Shown piece after piece: positions 1 to 6,456 of a DNA stretch of 7,095 nt. The stretch's first letter is position 1. Every line of letters starts with the position of its first letter. The stretch is from CAIZQW01 sp037133395 (GTDB taxonomy: Bacteria; Verrucomicrobiota; Kiritimatiellia; RFP12; UBA1067), in assembly GCA_037133395.1 (NCBI GenBank), contig JBAXOG010000211.1, positions 1 through 7,095 on the forward strand. Direction: 5' to 3'. The notes under the pieces are model-generated. The model saw nothing but the letters and a program-made list of their open reading frames with translations. It was not told where the DNA came from and ran no database searches. Both the position numbers and the translations under genes were made by a program.

Positions 1-607
1 CACAATGCTTGAGCAGAAAATTATCGATCAAAGCGGCTTCGTTCGAATAATAAGCTGACTGCGTGTATGTTACAAAGGCATCCACCAAACGATGAACCGT
101 CGCATTTGACAGTTCCCTCATGGCTATAGCGGCTTCAATTTTGTTCAGGCACATGGGGGTGACCCTATAACGCCAGCTGATGATTGTTTTATCTACGTCG
201 TCTATCTTCAAGATTTTCGGCAGGAACGTAGCGCACTCCTCCGCCGTCGCGAGTTTGGCGTAGGTCTCAGCGGCGCGGAACCGGAAAGACGAAGGAGCGT
301 TTATCATGAGGCTTTTCTCCTCCAGAAAGGGGAGTGCCGCTCGGTCGCCCAGTTTTTCTATCTCCTCCAAACGTTGAGTGGCGCTCAAAAATATGTCGCT
401 TCTCACATCGGGATATTTTCTGGCGTTCTCATTCGTTTCGGACGCCTTAATCGCCCTGTCGATACGCTCACACAGTTCCCCGAGCGTAAGCTTCCGGCTC
501 CGTGGCGCACCGCCGCTGGTGTCTGCGTGGGCGATCAGTCCTGTCAACCCAGCGGCGCAAACGCAAAAGTACACCAAATAGCGGTTATCAAAAAAACGTA
601 TCTTCAT
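1..607 (-). CDS. Exported helix-rich hypothetical protein, HEAT-like, 3' end outside the window
   Basis: The frame is open from ATG at 605-607 to the left edge, 202 codons with no stop, so the C-terminus is missing. The start is supported by GGGAGA 7 nt upstream. The N-terminus has a basic start, a hydrophobic stretch (about residues 11-25) and an AHA|D site after residue 28, a good Sec signal peptide. The mature part is rich in predicted amphipathic helices, with the segment LGDRAALPFLEEKSL near residues 95-110 and RAAETYAKLATAEE near 120-135. Phrases of this kind resemble HEAT/PBS-lyase helical repeats, but this is resemblance only and I recognise no family. It is the third gene of the minus-strand unit, 12 bp after the protease-like gene, so it may be an exported partner of that protein. 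It could equally be an unrelated periplasmic protein. Confidence 0.8.
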   Translation of the reverse strand, partial: MKIRFFDNRYLVYFCVCAAGLTGLIAHADTSGGAPRSRKLTLGELCERIDRAIKASETNENARKYPDVRSDIFLSATQRLEEIEKLGDRAALPFLEEKSLMINAPSSFRFRAAETYAKLATAEECATFLPKILKIDDVDKTIISWRYRVTPMCLNKIEAAIAMRELSNATVHRLVDAFVTYTQSAYYSNEAALIDNFLLKHC

Positions 608-614
608 GTGTTGT

Positions 615-620
615 TCTCCC
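615..620 (-). promoter_or_regulatory. Ribosome binding site overlapping the upstream stop codon
   Basis: On the minus strand the sequence reads TAG|GGAGAACAACAC|ATG. The final G of the upstream TAG (620-622) is also the first G of GGGAGA, which lies 7 nt before the ATG at 607. This arrangement suggests translational coupling between the large gene and the exported helical protein. Confidence 0.65.
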
Positions 621-3600
621 TAATAATTACGGGGGGTCTGTTGGATGGAACTTTGCCCCACACTAGCCTGACCAAGCGTTTTCGGACTTGAGGCGTCTGC
701 GGGGTTGATAAGCTTCCAGCCGTAAATGGTGCCGGACGGCAGATCACGGCGGGGTGCGGTGTCTATTCCCTCTTCCCCGCCTGAACGCATGATAAGCCGC
801 CCGACCAACGCCCGCTGCGTCAGGTCGGAAGTATAGTAACCACCGCCCCAGTCGCACGGGATACGGTCTTGCGAAACCAACCCGGGAATTTCCTGATCGT
901 CGACGGTGTAAATATCCTCCAGTATGCAGGTGTGCAGCACCTCGTGTGCAATGGTCACGCTGTCCCCGTCACTTGCGATGGCGATTCCCTTCGACCGGCA
1001 GGCACCTTTCAATGCAGGTGACTCCAATGACCGCACAAAATACAGTTCCACCGCCTGCCCCAGGCTGTTCGTGCTATCCATCATTGTGTCTATCACGTCG
1101 TTAGTCTGCGCGAGGGCGTCGGTGTGATCCAGCCAGTTGGTTTCGTTTAGAATGTGGATGTCCCCGTTCTGTACCAGCGTGATGCCCCGCTGCCGCAGGA
1201 CTTTGTTCGCGTCCACAAGCAGTGCGGGGATCGTCGTCGGATTTCGGATCGGGTTATTATCTGTGTTTCGCACGATGAACACGCTCACAGGCACGGTGAC
1301 GGCGGGGAGCACCTTGCCCGAGAAGCACGGCCTGATGTTCGGAGGCGTGATGACGAGGCCTTTGACATCGGCCTCCAGCGTGAAGTTCCCGACAGAGTCG
1401 GCGTGGATGGCGATGTCGGGGCCGGTGTTGTAATCGTTCACAAAAGAGACGTTCCCCGCGCCGGACGTGACGGTCCATGTGATGTCGGCTGAGGGCACAG
1501 TGCCGTCGACGATGGCGATTTTGAAGCGGTCGTCCGCGCCGAGCGGTATTCCGGATGGATTGTAGACAAAGCCGCCCGTCGCGAGTTCGGAGGTGACGGG
1601 CTCGGATTGGATGCGGATGGCCTCGAATGCGAGGGTGTTGGTGACGCAGGACGGAGTCATCCCGGAAAGCTCGTATTTCACCGTGAACCCGTATTGCCCC
1701 GCGGCGGTCGCGGCATAGCGGAGTTCCGCAGTCTGTTCCGCGGACAGGTAGGCGGCCCGCCATGTAGCGGCGGCGTAGGAGGATAGCAGCGTGTCGTACT
1801 GACCGGTCTGGCGATTCTTCACCGAGATATCGGCACCGGACGTGTAGCCGGAGAACGAGATTGTCCCCGTGTTGTTTGTCGGGATCTGAGTCGTGACGAG
1901 GAGGTCGTTGGTGTGTCCAAGCTGGACGCGGGGCGCGGTGTCCGGCACGGCGTTCGGGAACACGACCCCCAGCCCCGCGACCGTGTATTTGCCGCGGTTG
2001 TAGTTTGGACCCGCCTTCCACGTGAAGACATCGCCGCCGACCGCTTCGCTGGGGGAAACGCCGGTCACGCTGAAGACGCCGTTCGTGGTCAAGCTTGTCG
2101 GCGACACGGCCAGACCGCTTGTCAGCCGCCAAGTCCAGGCCGGCAGGTCGCAGGAGGGCGAGGAATACTGCTGGCACTGGCAGTAGGAGCACTTCCCGGT
2201 CGAAGACGAGCCGTCCGCGGATTGAGGTCTGGCGAAAACCTTGTCGGGCGCGCCGCCGATCAGCAGGAGCCGGTGGGCGCGGTTTTCCGTGGCACGAGGA
2301 TTGCCGTTGGGGTCAACCGGCGCGTCCACGTAATAGGGGTTCATGCATTCCTCACACTGGCAGTCCGGCCACCACCAGCACTCGCGGCATGGACATATCT
2401 GGTTGAGGCAGGTGGGACACGTGCATTCATCTGGTTGGGGAGGGGGATCGTTTTCGTCCGGGCCGGACTCAAACGCGCAGTAATGGGCGGGCACCGCGTT
2501 GGTGACCGTCGGGTTCAGGACCGTTTTGCCAGGTAAGACGGCGACGCTGATTTCGACAGGGAAAGCGACCATGTGGGGGCCGGGCGCGGTCATCCCCTGA
2601 GCTTCCGCAGCCACCCGCACCTGGTCCACCGTCACGGTACGTGTCGCGGGAAGGGAGCCGGTCATGGGGCCGAACCCGACACCGGTGATGCCCGCGTCTC
2701 TCGCGTCTTTCGGAAGCCCGTCGGTACTGATAGATAGCGTGCCCCGCCCCGTGTGCGGGCAGAGCGGAGTAGTGTAAAGACGGTACTTGACACCGTGCAG
2801 GGTGCCGCTTATGCCGTTTGGCTCGAGTGAGGTTAAAGTGGACATTGCCCAAAAACCCCGAGCCGCCGGCTCGGTGGGGAGGGTGAACACGCCGCCGGGG
2901 TCGTTAAAGACGACCGGGCCTTCTGAGTCGATGGCGGATATGGAGACGGAGGCGCCTTCAGACCCCGGCGCGAAGATCAGGGCGAAGGGAACATTCACAT
3001 TGCACGGGAAGGCGACGCGGCAGACCCGCGACGTGCCGGGAATGACGGGCACGAGAGTGTCGCCGATGCGGAGCGCGGCGAGGCCGCTTTCCACGCCGTC
3101 GAGCCGGGTCTCCAGCGTGAGCAGGGCCAGCCCGTCGCCGCCTTCCATCCACGGGGTGTTGGTCAGGGACGAGGGGTCGACCACCCGCCAGAAGTCGTTG
3201 GTGCCGTCGCCGAGGCTGTCGGGCTTCAGCGGGTCGGTGCCGTATCTCAGCACTTCTTCGCCGTCGGACAGCCCGTCGTTGTCCGTATCCCATTTACGGA
3301 CGGAAGTGTGGTAGACCATCAGCTCCTCCCAGTCGGTCAGTTCGTCTCCGTCCGTGTCGGGCACGGAGGGGTCGAGGCGTCCGAAGGCCGTCCAGCGCAG
3401 GGCGAGCGTCGAGCCGTCTGTCGACACGGCAGAAGAGAGCGGATCGTTAGTCGCGAAGGCGTAAGCTTCGCCGCCTCCCGCGTCCTGCGCGGCCACGAGC
3501 CAGTTGGTGACGGCGGAGAGGTCGGCGTTTGAGTACGCGTGGATGAAATAAGTGAAATCGCCGTTTGGGTAGAGTTCGCATTGGAGGTCGGCCTTGGCCT

Positions 3601-4438
3601 CCGCGAGACGCCCCAGCATGAGGTTCCTCCAGGTGACCAGATGCGCACCGTTAGTGGCCGGGGCCGACCAGAGCCGGCCTTCCGGCGGCAGGAGGCCGGA
3701 GGGCGTCTGTAGGACGGACAGGAGGCGGTTGGTCTCCGCGCCGGCGAAAATGGGCTCGGACGGCTCGGGACGTCCGGGAAGGGCGTCCAACAGGAGCAAT
3801 CCCGACGGCGCAGCGCAGACAGCGGATACGGAACGCGACTGATCCTCCAGCCCGCCCGCGTTGAAGCCGGACGGCAGGGCGATCCAGTAGGCCGCGTCGT
3901 GGACGCCGTACGACGTGACGTAATCGGTCTCTTCCGCGCCCTGCGGCACTTCGAAATCGTGGATGACATTGGTCACGGATGTCAGGGCGAAACAGGCGTC
4001 GTACTGGGCCCGGGAGAGCATGTTCGTGTAGCGTTCCGGCGGGATGAAGTCTTCGGGTTGCGGCAGCATGAGATACGAAGGCATCACGACGGCAGGCGTC
4101 TGCCGAGTCAAGCGGGTTTCGGCCACCTGAGGCAGGGTTACTGAGGGCGTCTGTGGGGGGGCCTCCTGGTTCTGCAGCCCGTTCGTCGTGCCTTTAGAAC
4201 CGCCGACCTCCGTGGCCAAGGCGAACCCCGCAAGGACCGCGAGGACGATAGCTTTGGGTGTCCGCCGGTACCACGCCGCGAAACGGGCGAGTCTGTCACG
4301 GACGCTCTCCGCCGCCGCATAGGCCGCCGTCAACGCTATCCCTGCGACCAGTATGGCGAGAAAAACGGATGTGACGATATGCAGCGCGCGGGTCAGAATA
4401 TCTTCCCACGGAAGCCCGTACAGTTCTTGTATCATCAT
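620..4438 (-). CDS. Giant membrane-anchored protein with calcium-loop repeats, Cys-rich cluster and C-terminal metzincin-like protease domain
   Basis: 1272 residues. TM helix at about 20-43, Arg-rich loop 47-62 (R47, R49, R52, R58, R59, K62), then a second hydrophobic segment 63-76. The remainder is probably outside the cytoplasm. Residues 355-420 hold two thrombospondin-type-3-like loops (D361/D363/D365/D369/E372 and D384/D386/D388/D392/E395). Residues 672-698 contain three CxCxxC units (C672/674/677, C682/684/687, C693/695/698) with a WWW between the second and third; C750/753/755 and C763 follow. Residues 765-1035 look like beta-sandwich or Ig-like domains. The C-terminus reads as a metzincin: edge strand ELYFVRSL, then HEVLHTCILED (H1165, E1166, H1169, D1175) and a probable Met-turn RLIMRSGG (M1217). 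The usual Gly of HExxHxxGxxH/D is Ile1172. A zinc endopeptidase role is inferred; substrate unknown. SD AAGGAA lies 9 nt before the first ATG; the second codon is also ATG. Confidence 0.85.
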   Translation of the reverse strand: MMIQELYGLPWEDILTRALHIVTSVFLAILVAGIALTAAYAAAESVRDRLARFAAWYRRTPKAIVLAVLAGFALATEVGGSKGTTNGLQNQEAPPQTPSVTLPQVAETRLTRQTPAVVMPSYLMLPQPEDFIPPERYTNMLSRAQYDACFALTSVTNVIHDFEVPQGAEETDYVTSYGVHDAAYWIALPSGFNAGGLEDQSRSVSAVCAAPSGLLLLDALPGRPEPSEPIFAGAETNRLLSVLQTPSGLLPPEGRLWSAPATNGAHLVTWRNLMLGRLAEAKADLQCELYPNGDFTYFIHAYSNADLSAVTNWLVAAQDAGGGEAYAFATNDPLSSAVSTDGSTLALRWTAFGRLDPSVPDTDGDELTDWEELMVYHTSVRKWDTDNDGLSDGEEVLRYGTDPLKPDSLGDGTNDFWRVVDPSSLTNTPWMEGGDGLALLTLETRLDGVESGLAALRIGDTLVPVIPGTSRVCRVAFPCNVNVPFALIFAPGSEGASVSISAIDSEGPVVFNDPGGVFTLPTEPAARGFWAMSTLTSLEPNGISGTLHGVKYRLYTTPLCPHTGRGTLSISTDGLPKDARDAGITGVGFGPMTGSLPATRTVTVDQVRVAAEAQGMTAPGPHMVAFPVEISVAVLPGKTVLNPTVTNAVPAHYCAFESGPDENDPPPQPDECTCPTCLNQICPCRECWWWPDCQCEECMNPYYVDAPVDPNGNPRATENRAHRLLLIGGAPDKVFARPQSADGSSSTGKCSYCQCQQYSSPSCDLPAWTWRLTSGLAVSPTSLTTNGVFSVTGVSPSEAVGGDVFTWKAGPNYNRGKYTVAGLGVVFPNAVPDTAPRVQLGHTNDLLVTTQIPTNNTGTISFSGYTSGADISVKNRQTGQYDTLLSSYAAATWRAAYLSAEQTAELRYAATAAGQYGFTVKYELSGMTPSCVTNTLAFEAIRIQSEPVTSELATGGFVYNPSGIPLGADDRFKIAIVDGTVPSADITWTVTSGAGNVSFVNDYNTGPDIAIHADSVGNFTLEADVKGLVITPPNIRPCFSGKVLPAVTVPVSVFIVRNTDNNPIRNPTTIPALLVDANKVLRQRGITLVQNGDIHILNETNWLDHTDALAQTNDVIDTMMDSTNSLGQAVELYFVRSLESPALKGACRSKGIAIASDGDSVTIAHEVLHTCILEDIYTVDDQEIPGLVSQDRIPCDWGGGYYTSDLTQRALVGRLIMRSGGEEGIDTAPRRDLPSGTIYGWKLINPADASSPKTLGQASVGQSSIQQTPRNY

Positions 4439-4447
4439 TGCAGCGGG

Positions 4448-4453
4448 TTCCTT
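4448..4453 (-). promoter_or_regulatory. Ribosome binding site of the large protease-like gene
   Basis: AAGGAA directly follows the TAG stop of the EF-hand gene and lies 9 nt before the ATG at 4436-4438. It fixes the start at the first of two adjacent ATG codons, or allows initiation at the second (4433-4435). Confidence 0.55.
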
Positions 4454-5044
4454 CTACTTGAGTTGGAGAACAGTGCCGTCCGCGTTTACGATTATCTGCG
4501 CGGTACCTTCTACGCCGGTCCCGCGCGATGTCACGCGCACCGTTCCGCCGTCCAGGACGGAGAGCGGCAGCCAGGCATCGGTTCCGTTTCCGAACGCAAG
4601 CGGGACCCCGTCGGCGGATAAGTTGAGTTGCTGATCCGGCCGTGTGCGGTACAGCCATTTCGAAGCCTCGAACAGATGGCGCCCTTCTGTTCCGGCCAGC
4701 TCATACCGTTCCCACGCGGCGACGCCTTTTCGCCTGATGGACCAGGCGCCGTCCCAGCCCAACTCGACCGACTGTTCCCGCAAAGACAGCTTTCCGTCCC
4801 CGTCCGCGTCCCGTCCGAACGCGACCGTCAGGCAATTGGACGGCGAGGCGTTGAAATCCAGCGAAACTTTGAAGTACTTCTTCCCGTCCATCGTCGGCAA
4901 GGCGACGTATGAGACAGTTTCGGTGTCGGTAAAAACGGGAGTCGGGACAGCCACCTGTGCGATGGTCCCGGCCTTCGCGATGAAGGCCGCAAGTACCCCA
5001 ACCGCGAGCACCGTCCGTATTGATTGCCATGTAACCCTTTTCAT
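4454..5044 (-). CDS. Small exported EF-hand protein, first gene of the protease operon
   Basis: 196 residues. A basic N-terminus (MKRVTWQSIR) and a hydrophobic stretch (about 11-25, ending near AKAG) form a signal peptide or anchor. Residues 79-90, DADGDGKLSLRE, are a textbook 12-residue EF-hand calcium loop, with D at 1, 3 and 5, G at 6, L at 8 and E at 12. It is followed by GWDGAW. The C-terminal half looks beta-rich and ends in NADGTVLQLK. The frame is open upstream to an ATG at 5197, but AGAGGA lies 5 nt before the ATG at 5044, and only this start places the export signal at the N-terminus. The large calcium-loop protein starts 15 bp after the stop. Calcium binding is supported by the motif; the idea that it is an accessory, inhibitor or chaperone-like partner of the protease is inference. 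I recognise no named family. Confidence 0.85.
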   Translation of the reverse strand: MKRVTWQSIRTVLAVGVLAAFIAKAGTIAQVAVPTPVFTDTETVSYVALPTMDGKKYFKVSLDFNASPSNCLTVAFGRDADGDGKLSLREQSVELGWDGAWSIRRKGVAAWERYELAGTEGRHLFEASKWLYRTRPDQQLNLSADGVPLAFGNGTDAWLPLSVLDGGTVRVTSRGTGVEGTAQIIVNADGTVLQLK

Positions 5045-5049
5045 TGCTG

Positions 5050-5055
5050 TCCTCT
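5050..5055 (-). promoter_or_regulatory. Ribosome binding site deciding the EF-hand gene start
   Basis: The minus strand reads AAAGAGGACAGCA then ATG (5042-5044). AGAGGA with 5 nt spacing is much better than anything ahead of the upstream in-frame ATGs at 5197 and 5104. Confidence 0.65.
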
Positions 5056-5070
5056 TTCGTAACCGTGCAC

Positions 5071-5087
5071 GGGGTTTAAATAACCCC
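5071..5087. repeat. Short hairpin or operator-like palindrome in the EF-hand 5' UTR
   Basis: GGGGTT and AACCCC form a 6-bp inverted repeat around an AT-rich 5-nt centre, 27 nt upstream of the EF-hand ATG. It could be an operator or a 5' UTR hairpin of the minus operon. On the plus strand the sequence after it is AATAACTTTTT, so it would be only a poor terminator for rightward transcription. Confidence 0.4.
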
Positions 5088-5099
5088 AATAACTTTTTA

Positions 5100-5128
5100 A
5101 GCATATAGTGACACCGCACGGAAGGCAA
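5100..5128 (-). promoter_or_regulatory. Possible sigma-70-like promoter for the minus operon
   Basis: On the minus strand TTGCCT (5123-5128) and TATGCT (5100-5105) are separated by 17 bp. Each matches four of six consensus bases. The position, about 55-80 nt ahead of the EF-hand ATG, is suitable. The match is modest, and PVC promoter consensus is not well fixed, so this is only a candidate. Confidence 0.3.
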
Positions 5129-5295
5129 GAACAAAGAAGGATTCATTAGGTCGCGTTTCTGCTGCGCATCCTCAGCCACGTAACAACGAGCTAGCATGTC
5201 TAATGCCTCGGGGATGTTCCCTCCCCCGGCGCATCCGTCGGCTTCGCTCTCGCCTTATGCTTTCACCCCTCCCTGGGAGGCGCACGTCTTCGCAA

Positions 5296-5400
5296 CTGTC
5301 CGAATCCGAATCTTGACAAGTCACCAGTGTTTTTTCTGTTTCGTGAAACCCTCTGGTTTGTCTGCTTGACCCTTGCCTCTTCACCCTCACCGTACAAAAC
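5296..5400 (-). repeat. Left arm of a long imperfect inverted repeat (leader copy L)
   Basis: Read on the minus strand, this stretch aligns with plus-strand 5719-5826. Shared identical blocks in the same order include AGAGGCAAGGG (11), CAAACC, AGAGG, TTTCAC, GAAACAGAAAAA (12), ACACT and TTCGGATTCGGACAG (15). Indels between blocks are not multiples of three, which favours conservation of DNA or RNA rather than of a protein. It lies 250-355 nt upstream of the EF-hand gene. Confidence 0.75.
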
Positions 5401-5430
5401 CGCCCCGGTGAACAGCCGCCGATGATGCTT

Positions 5431-5445
5431 TTGAGATAGCGATTG
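5431..5445 (-). repeat. Left half of a perfect 15-bp inverted repeat
   Basis: Plus-strand TTGAGATAGCGATTG is the exact reverse complement of 5491-5505. The 45-nt spacer has AAGCTT almost at its centre (5466-5471). Each half, read outward, says CAATCGCTATCTCAA and points toward one of the two divergent operons. This fits a shared regulator site or promoter element, or the outer part of the duplicated leaders. Confidence 0.75.
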
Positions 5446-5490
5446 ATGTTTCTATGATGCACCTAAGCTTCTGATCCAGATTGCGAGGAG

Positions 5491-5505
5491 CAATCGCTAT
5501 CTCAA
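5491..5505 (+). repeat. Right half of the perfect 15-bp inverted repeat
   Basis: CAATCGCTATCTCAA matches the reverse complement of 5431-5445 at all 15 positions. From here to the leader-R arm is about 213 nt, whereas the equivalent distance on the left is about 30 nt. The extra DNA on the right contains the terminator. Confidence 0.75.
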
Positions 5506-5555
5506 CGCTTCACGCCAAAACCCCTAAACACCGCCGGTTATTTTGTCAGAAAAAT

Positions 5556-5603
5556 GACTTTTCGGGTCTCTGGAAACAGACACTCCCGAAAAGTCTTTTT
5601 TTT
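5556..5603 (+). terminator. Strong intrinsic terminator, possible attenuator of the plus operon
   Basis: GACTTTTCGGG (5556-5566) pairs perfectly with CCCGAAAAGTC (5585-5595), an 11-bp stem with an 18-nt loop, followed directly by eight T (5596-5603). In the other direction the stem is followed by ATTTTTC, so it may work weakly both ways. No plus-strand gene lies just upstream, so it would end either an untranslated leader or a small RNA started between about 5300 and 5550. Confidence 0.8.
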
Positions 5604-5718
5604 GCCGCTCTGGCAACGCCGGTCTACCGGCTTATGCTCCGCTCAAAATCGCCCTTGGGGTGTTCTTCACGGGAACTTGTCATGACATCGGCAATACTCG
5701 CCCTTGCGGGCTTGGGGC

Positions 5719-5826
5719 TATTTGTAACCTGTGAAGGTGATGGATGAAGAGGCAAGGGCAGGCAAACCCAAAAGAGGATTTCACAATGAAACAGAAAAAG
5801 ACACTTAGATTTTCGGATTCGGACAG
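5719..5826 (+). repeat. Right arm of a long imperfect inverted repeat (leader copy R)
   Basis: This is the plus-strand counterpart of minus-strand 5400-5296, with the same ordered blocks. This copy contains an ATG (5786-5788) inside TTTCACAATGAAACAG, where the left copy reads TTTCACGAAACAG and has no ATG. Both copies keep the purine-rich AGAGG just before it. It immediately precedes, or overlaps the first codons of, the zinc-ribbon gene. Confidence 0.75.
5773..5778 (+). promoter_or_regulatory. Ribosome binding site favouring the 5786 start of the zinc-ribbon gene
   Basis: AGAGGA with a 7-nt spacer precedes ATG at 5786. It is the best SD among the three in-frame ATGs (5744, 5786, 5930). The 5930 ATG has only GAGAGAG at a short distance. 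Confidence 0.5.
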
Positions 5827-6397
5827 CAGCGCGAGTGCGTTGAAGGTTCCGGAATCGAAACAGAGCAGTCAAATTGTCACAGTAAGTGACAGCAACACGC
5901 TGGAAAGCCAGCAGAAAAGAGAGAGCACCATGAACACAGACACAAACACCACGACCGACACGACAGCAACCGCCCCCAAGGCGAAAGCCAAACGCACGAA
6001 GAAAACCGACGCGACACCCAAGGCGCACACAATCGCGACTTGCACAGCTTGCGCGAACGAGTACAAGGCGGAAGCATGGCACACGGAAAGCCTTTGCCCG
6101 ACCTGCTACGCGAAGGCGCACCCGAAACCGCCGAAAGCGGAGAGCACCACCGCCCAGACCGTCGCCAAGGTCGCAAGCGCGATCATGCTGGCCGTGTTAA
6201 TCACGAAAGGCACTCACTACGCCGTCAGCGTGATCGACCCGAGCACAGGCGCGAACGTCTCCAAGGTGTACTTGCTCAAATCTCACACGGAAGCCTTGAC
6301 CCTTGCCGAGAAAATGTATCACGACCGCAAGCTTGACGACATCCTTGACGCGAGCCCCGAGGCCACGGACACGGAAGCCACAATCGCAGGAGAGTAA
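5786..6397 (+). CDS. Cys4 zinc-ribbon protein of unknown function
   Basis: 203 residues from the 5786 start. The first 48 residues are Ser/Gln-rich and low in complexity, and their start lies inside the duplicated leader. From the in-frame ATG at 5930 (155 residues) the protein reads MNTDTNTTTD, then a Lys/Ala-rich basic linker, then a zinc ribbon CTAC-x14-CPTC (Cys 38, 41, 56, 59 in 5930 numbering). A hydrophobic stretch follows (VASAIMLAVLIT, about 81-92) and then a small alpha/beta-looking C-terminus with HYAVSVIDPSTG and YLLKSHTEALTLAEKMYHDRK. Zinc binding by the four Cys is well supported; nucleic-acid or protein contact is inference. I recognise no family. It heads a plus-strand unit 59 bp ahead of RadC, in what looks like a mobile-element accessory block. 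The 5930 start is a serious alternative because it resembles the Thr-rich starts of both downstream genes. Confidence 0.75.
   Translation: MKQKKTLRFSDSDSSASALKVPESKQSSQIVTVSDSNTLESQQKRESTMNTDTNTTTDTTATAPKAKAKRTKKTDATPKAHTIATCTACANEYKAEAWHTESLCPTCYAKAHPKPPKAESTTAQTVAKVASAIMLAVLITKGTHYAVSVIDPSTGANVSKVYLLKSHTEALTLAEKMYHDRKLDDILDASPEATDTEATIAGE
5875..5891. repeat. Short operator-like palindrome inside the zinc-ribbon gene leader
   Basis: TGTCAC-AGTAA-GTGACA is a perfect 6-bp inverted repeat around a 5-nt centre, 38 nt before the in-frame ATG at 5930. It may be a protein-binding site or an RNA hairpin if translation starts at 5930. A repeat this short can also occur by chance. Confidence 0.35.
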
Positions 6398-6456
6398 ACA
6401 ACCCGAATCAAGGCGCGGACGACCACGCGCCACACCCCGAAAGGAAACCCCACACC

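Larger units (their letters stand above)
5045..5785. other. Divergent intergenic region with repeats and a terminator, no convincing gene
   Basis: About 740 bp lie between the two divergent operons. Beyond the elements listed separately, 5209-5228 can fold (CGGGG / CCCCG), 5268-5280 is CCTCCC-T-GGGAGG, and 5618-5631 is GCCGG-TCTA-CCGGC. A 96-codon minus frame (5462 to 5172) and an 88-codon plus frame (5481-5747, TTG start) are open, but they lack good ribosome sites and cross the repeats or the terminator. I read the region as regulatory or leader DNA. Some of it may be a dispersed genomic repeat, which cannot be judged from one window. Confidence 0.6.

Noticed and set aside
1257..2192. 311-codon open frame on the minus strand inside the large gene
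   Set aside because: It overlaps the 1272-codon gene in another frame. It is Arg/His-rich as expected of a shadow frame in GC-rich DNA, and no recognisable domain or good ribosome site was seen.
1913..2536. 207-codon plus-strand frame antisense to the large gene
   Set aside because: Its composition is that of an antisense shadow, and it lies wholly within a gene supported by domain motifs.
5071..5099. Plus-strand terminator at the GGGGTT/AACCCC hairpin
   Set aside because: The T-run is separated from the stem by AATAAC, and there is no plus-strand gene to terminate there.
5045..5197. N-terminal extension of the EF-hand protein to ATG 5197 or 5104
   Set aside because: Neither upstream ATG has an SD, and the extension would bury the export signal. 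The ATG at 5044 has AGAGGA at 5 nt.
5172..5462. 96-codon minus frame upstream of the EF-hand gene
   Set aside because: It crosses the inverted repeat and the leader arm. Its second half is Arg-rich and low in complexity, and it has no clear ribosome site. The similarity to the plus-strand leader breaks frame, so a real protein is doubtful.
5491..5603. CRISPR or tRNA-like structure in the centre
   Set aside because: There are only two copies of the 15-bp motif, in opposite orientation, with no regular spacers. No cloverleaf or T-loop signature was found.
5481..5747. 88-codon plus frame starting TTG, including a short hydrophobic tail from ATG 5682
   Set aside because: It runs straight through the terminator hairpin and T-run. 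The 21-residue tail MTSAILALAGLGLFVTCEGDG could be a tiny membrane peptide but has only a weak GGGAA ahead of it.
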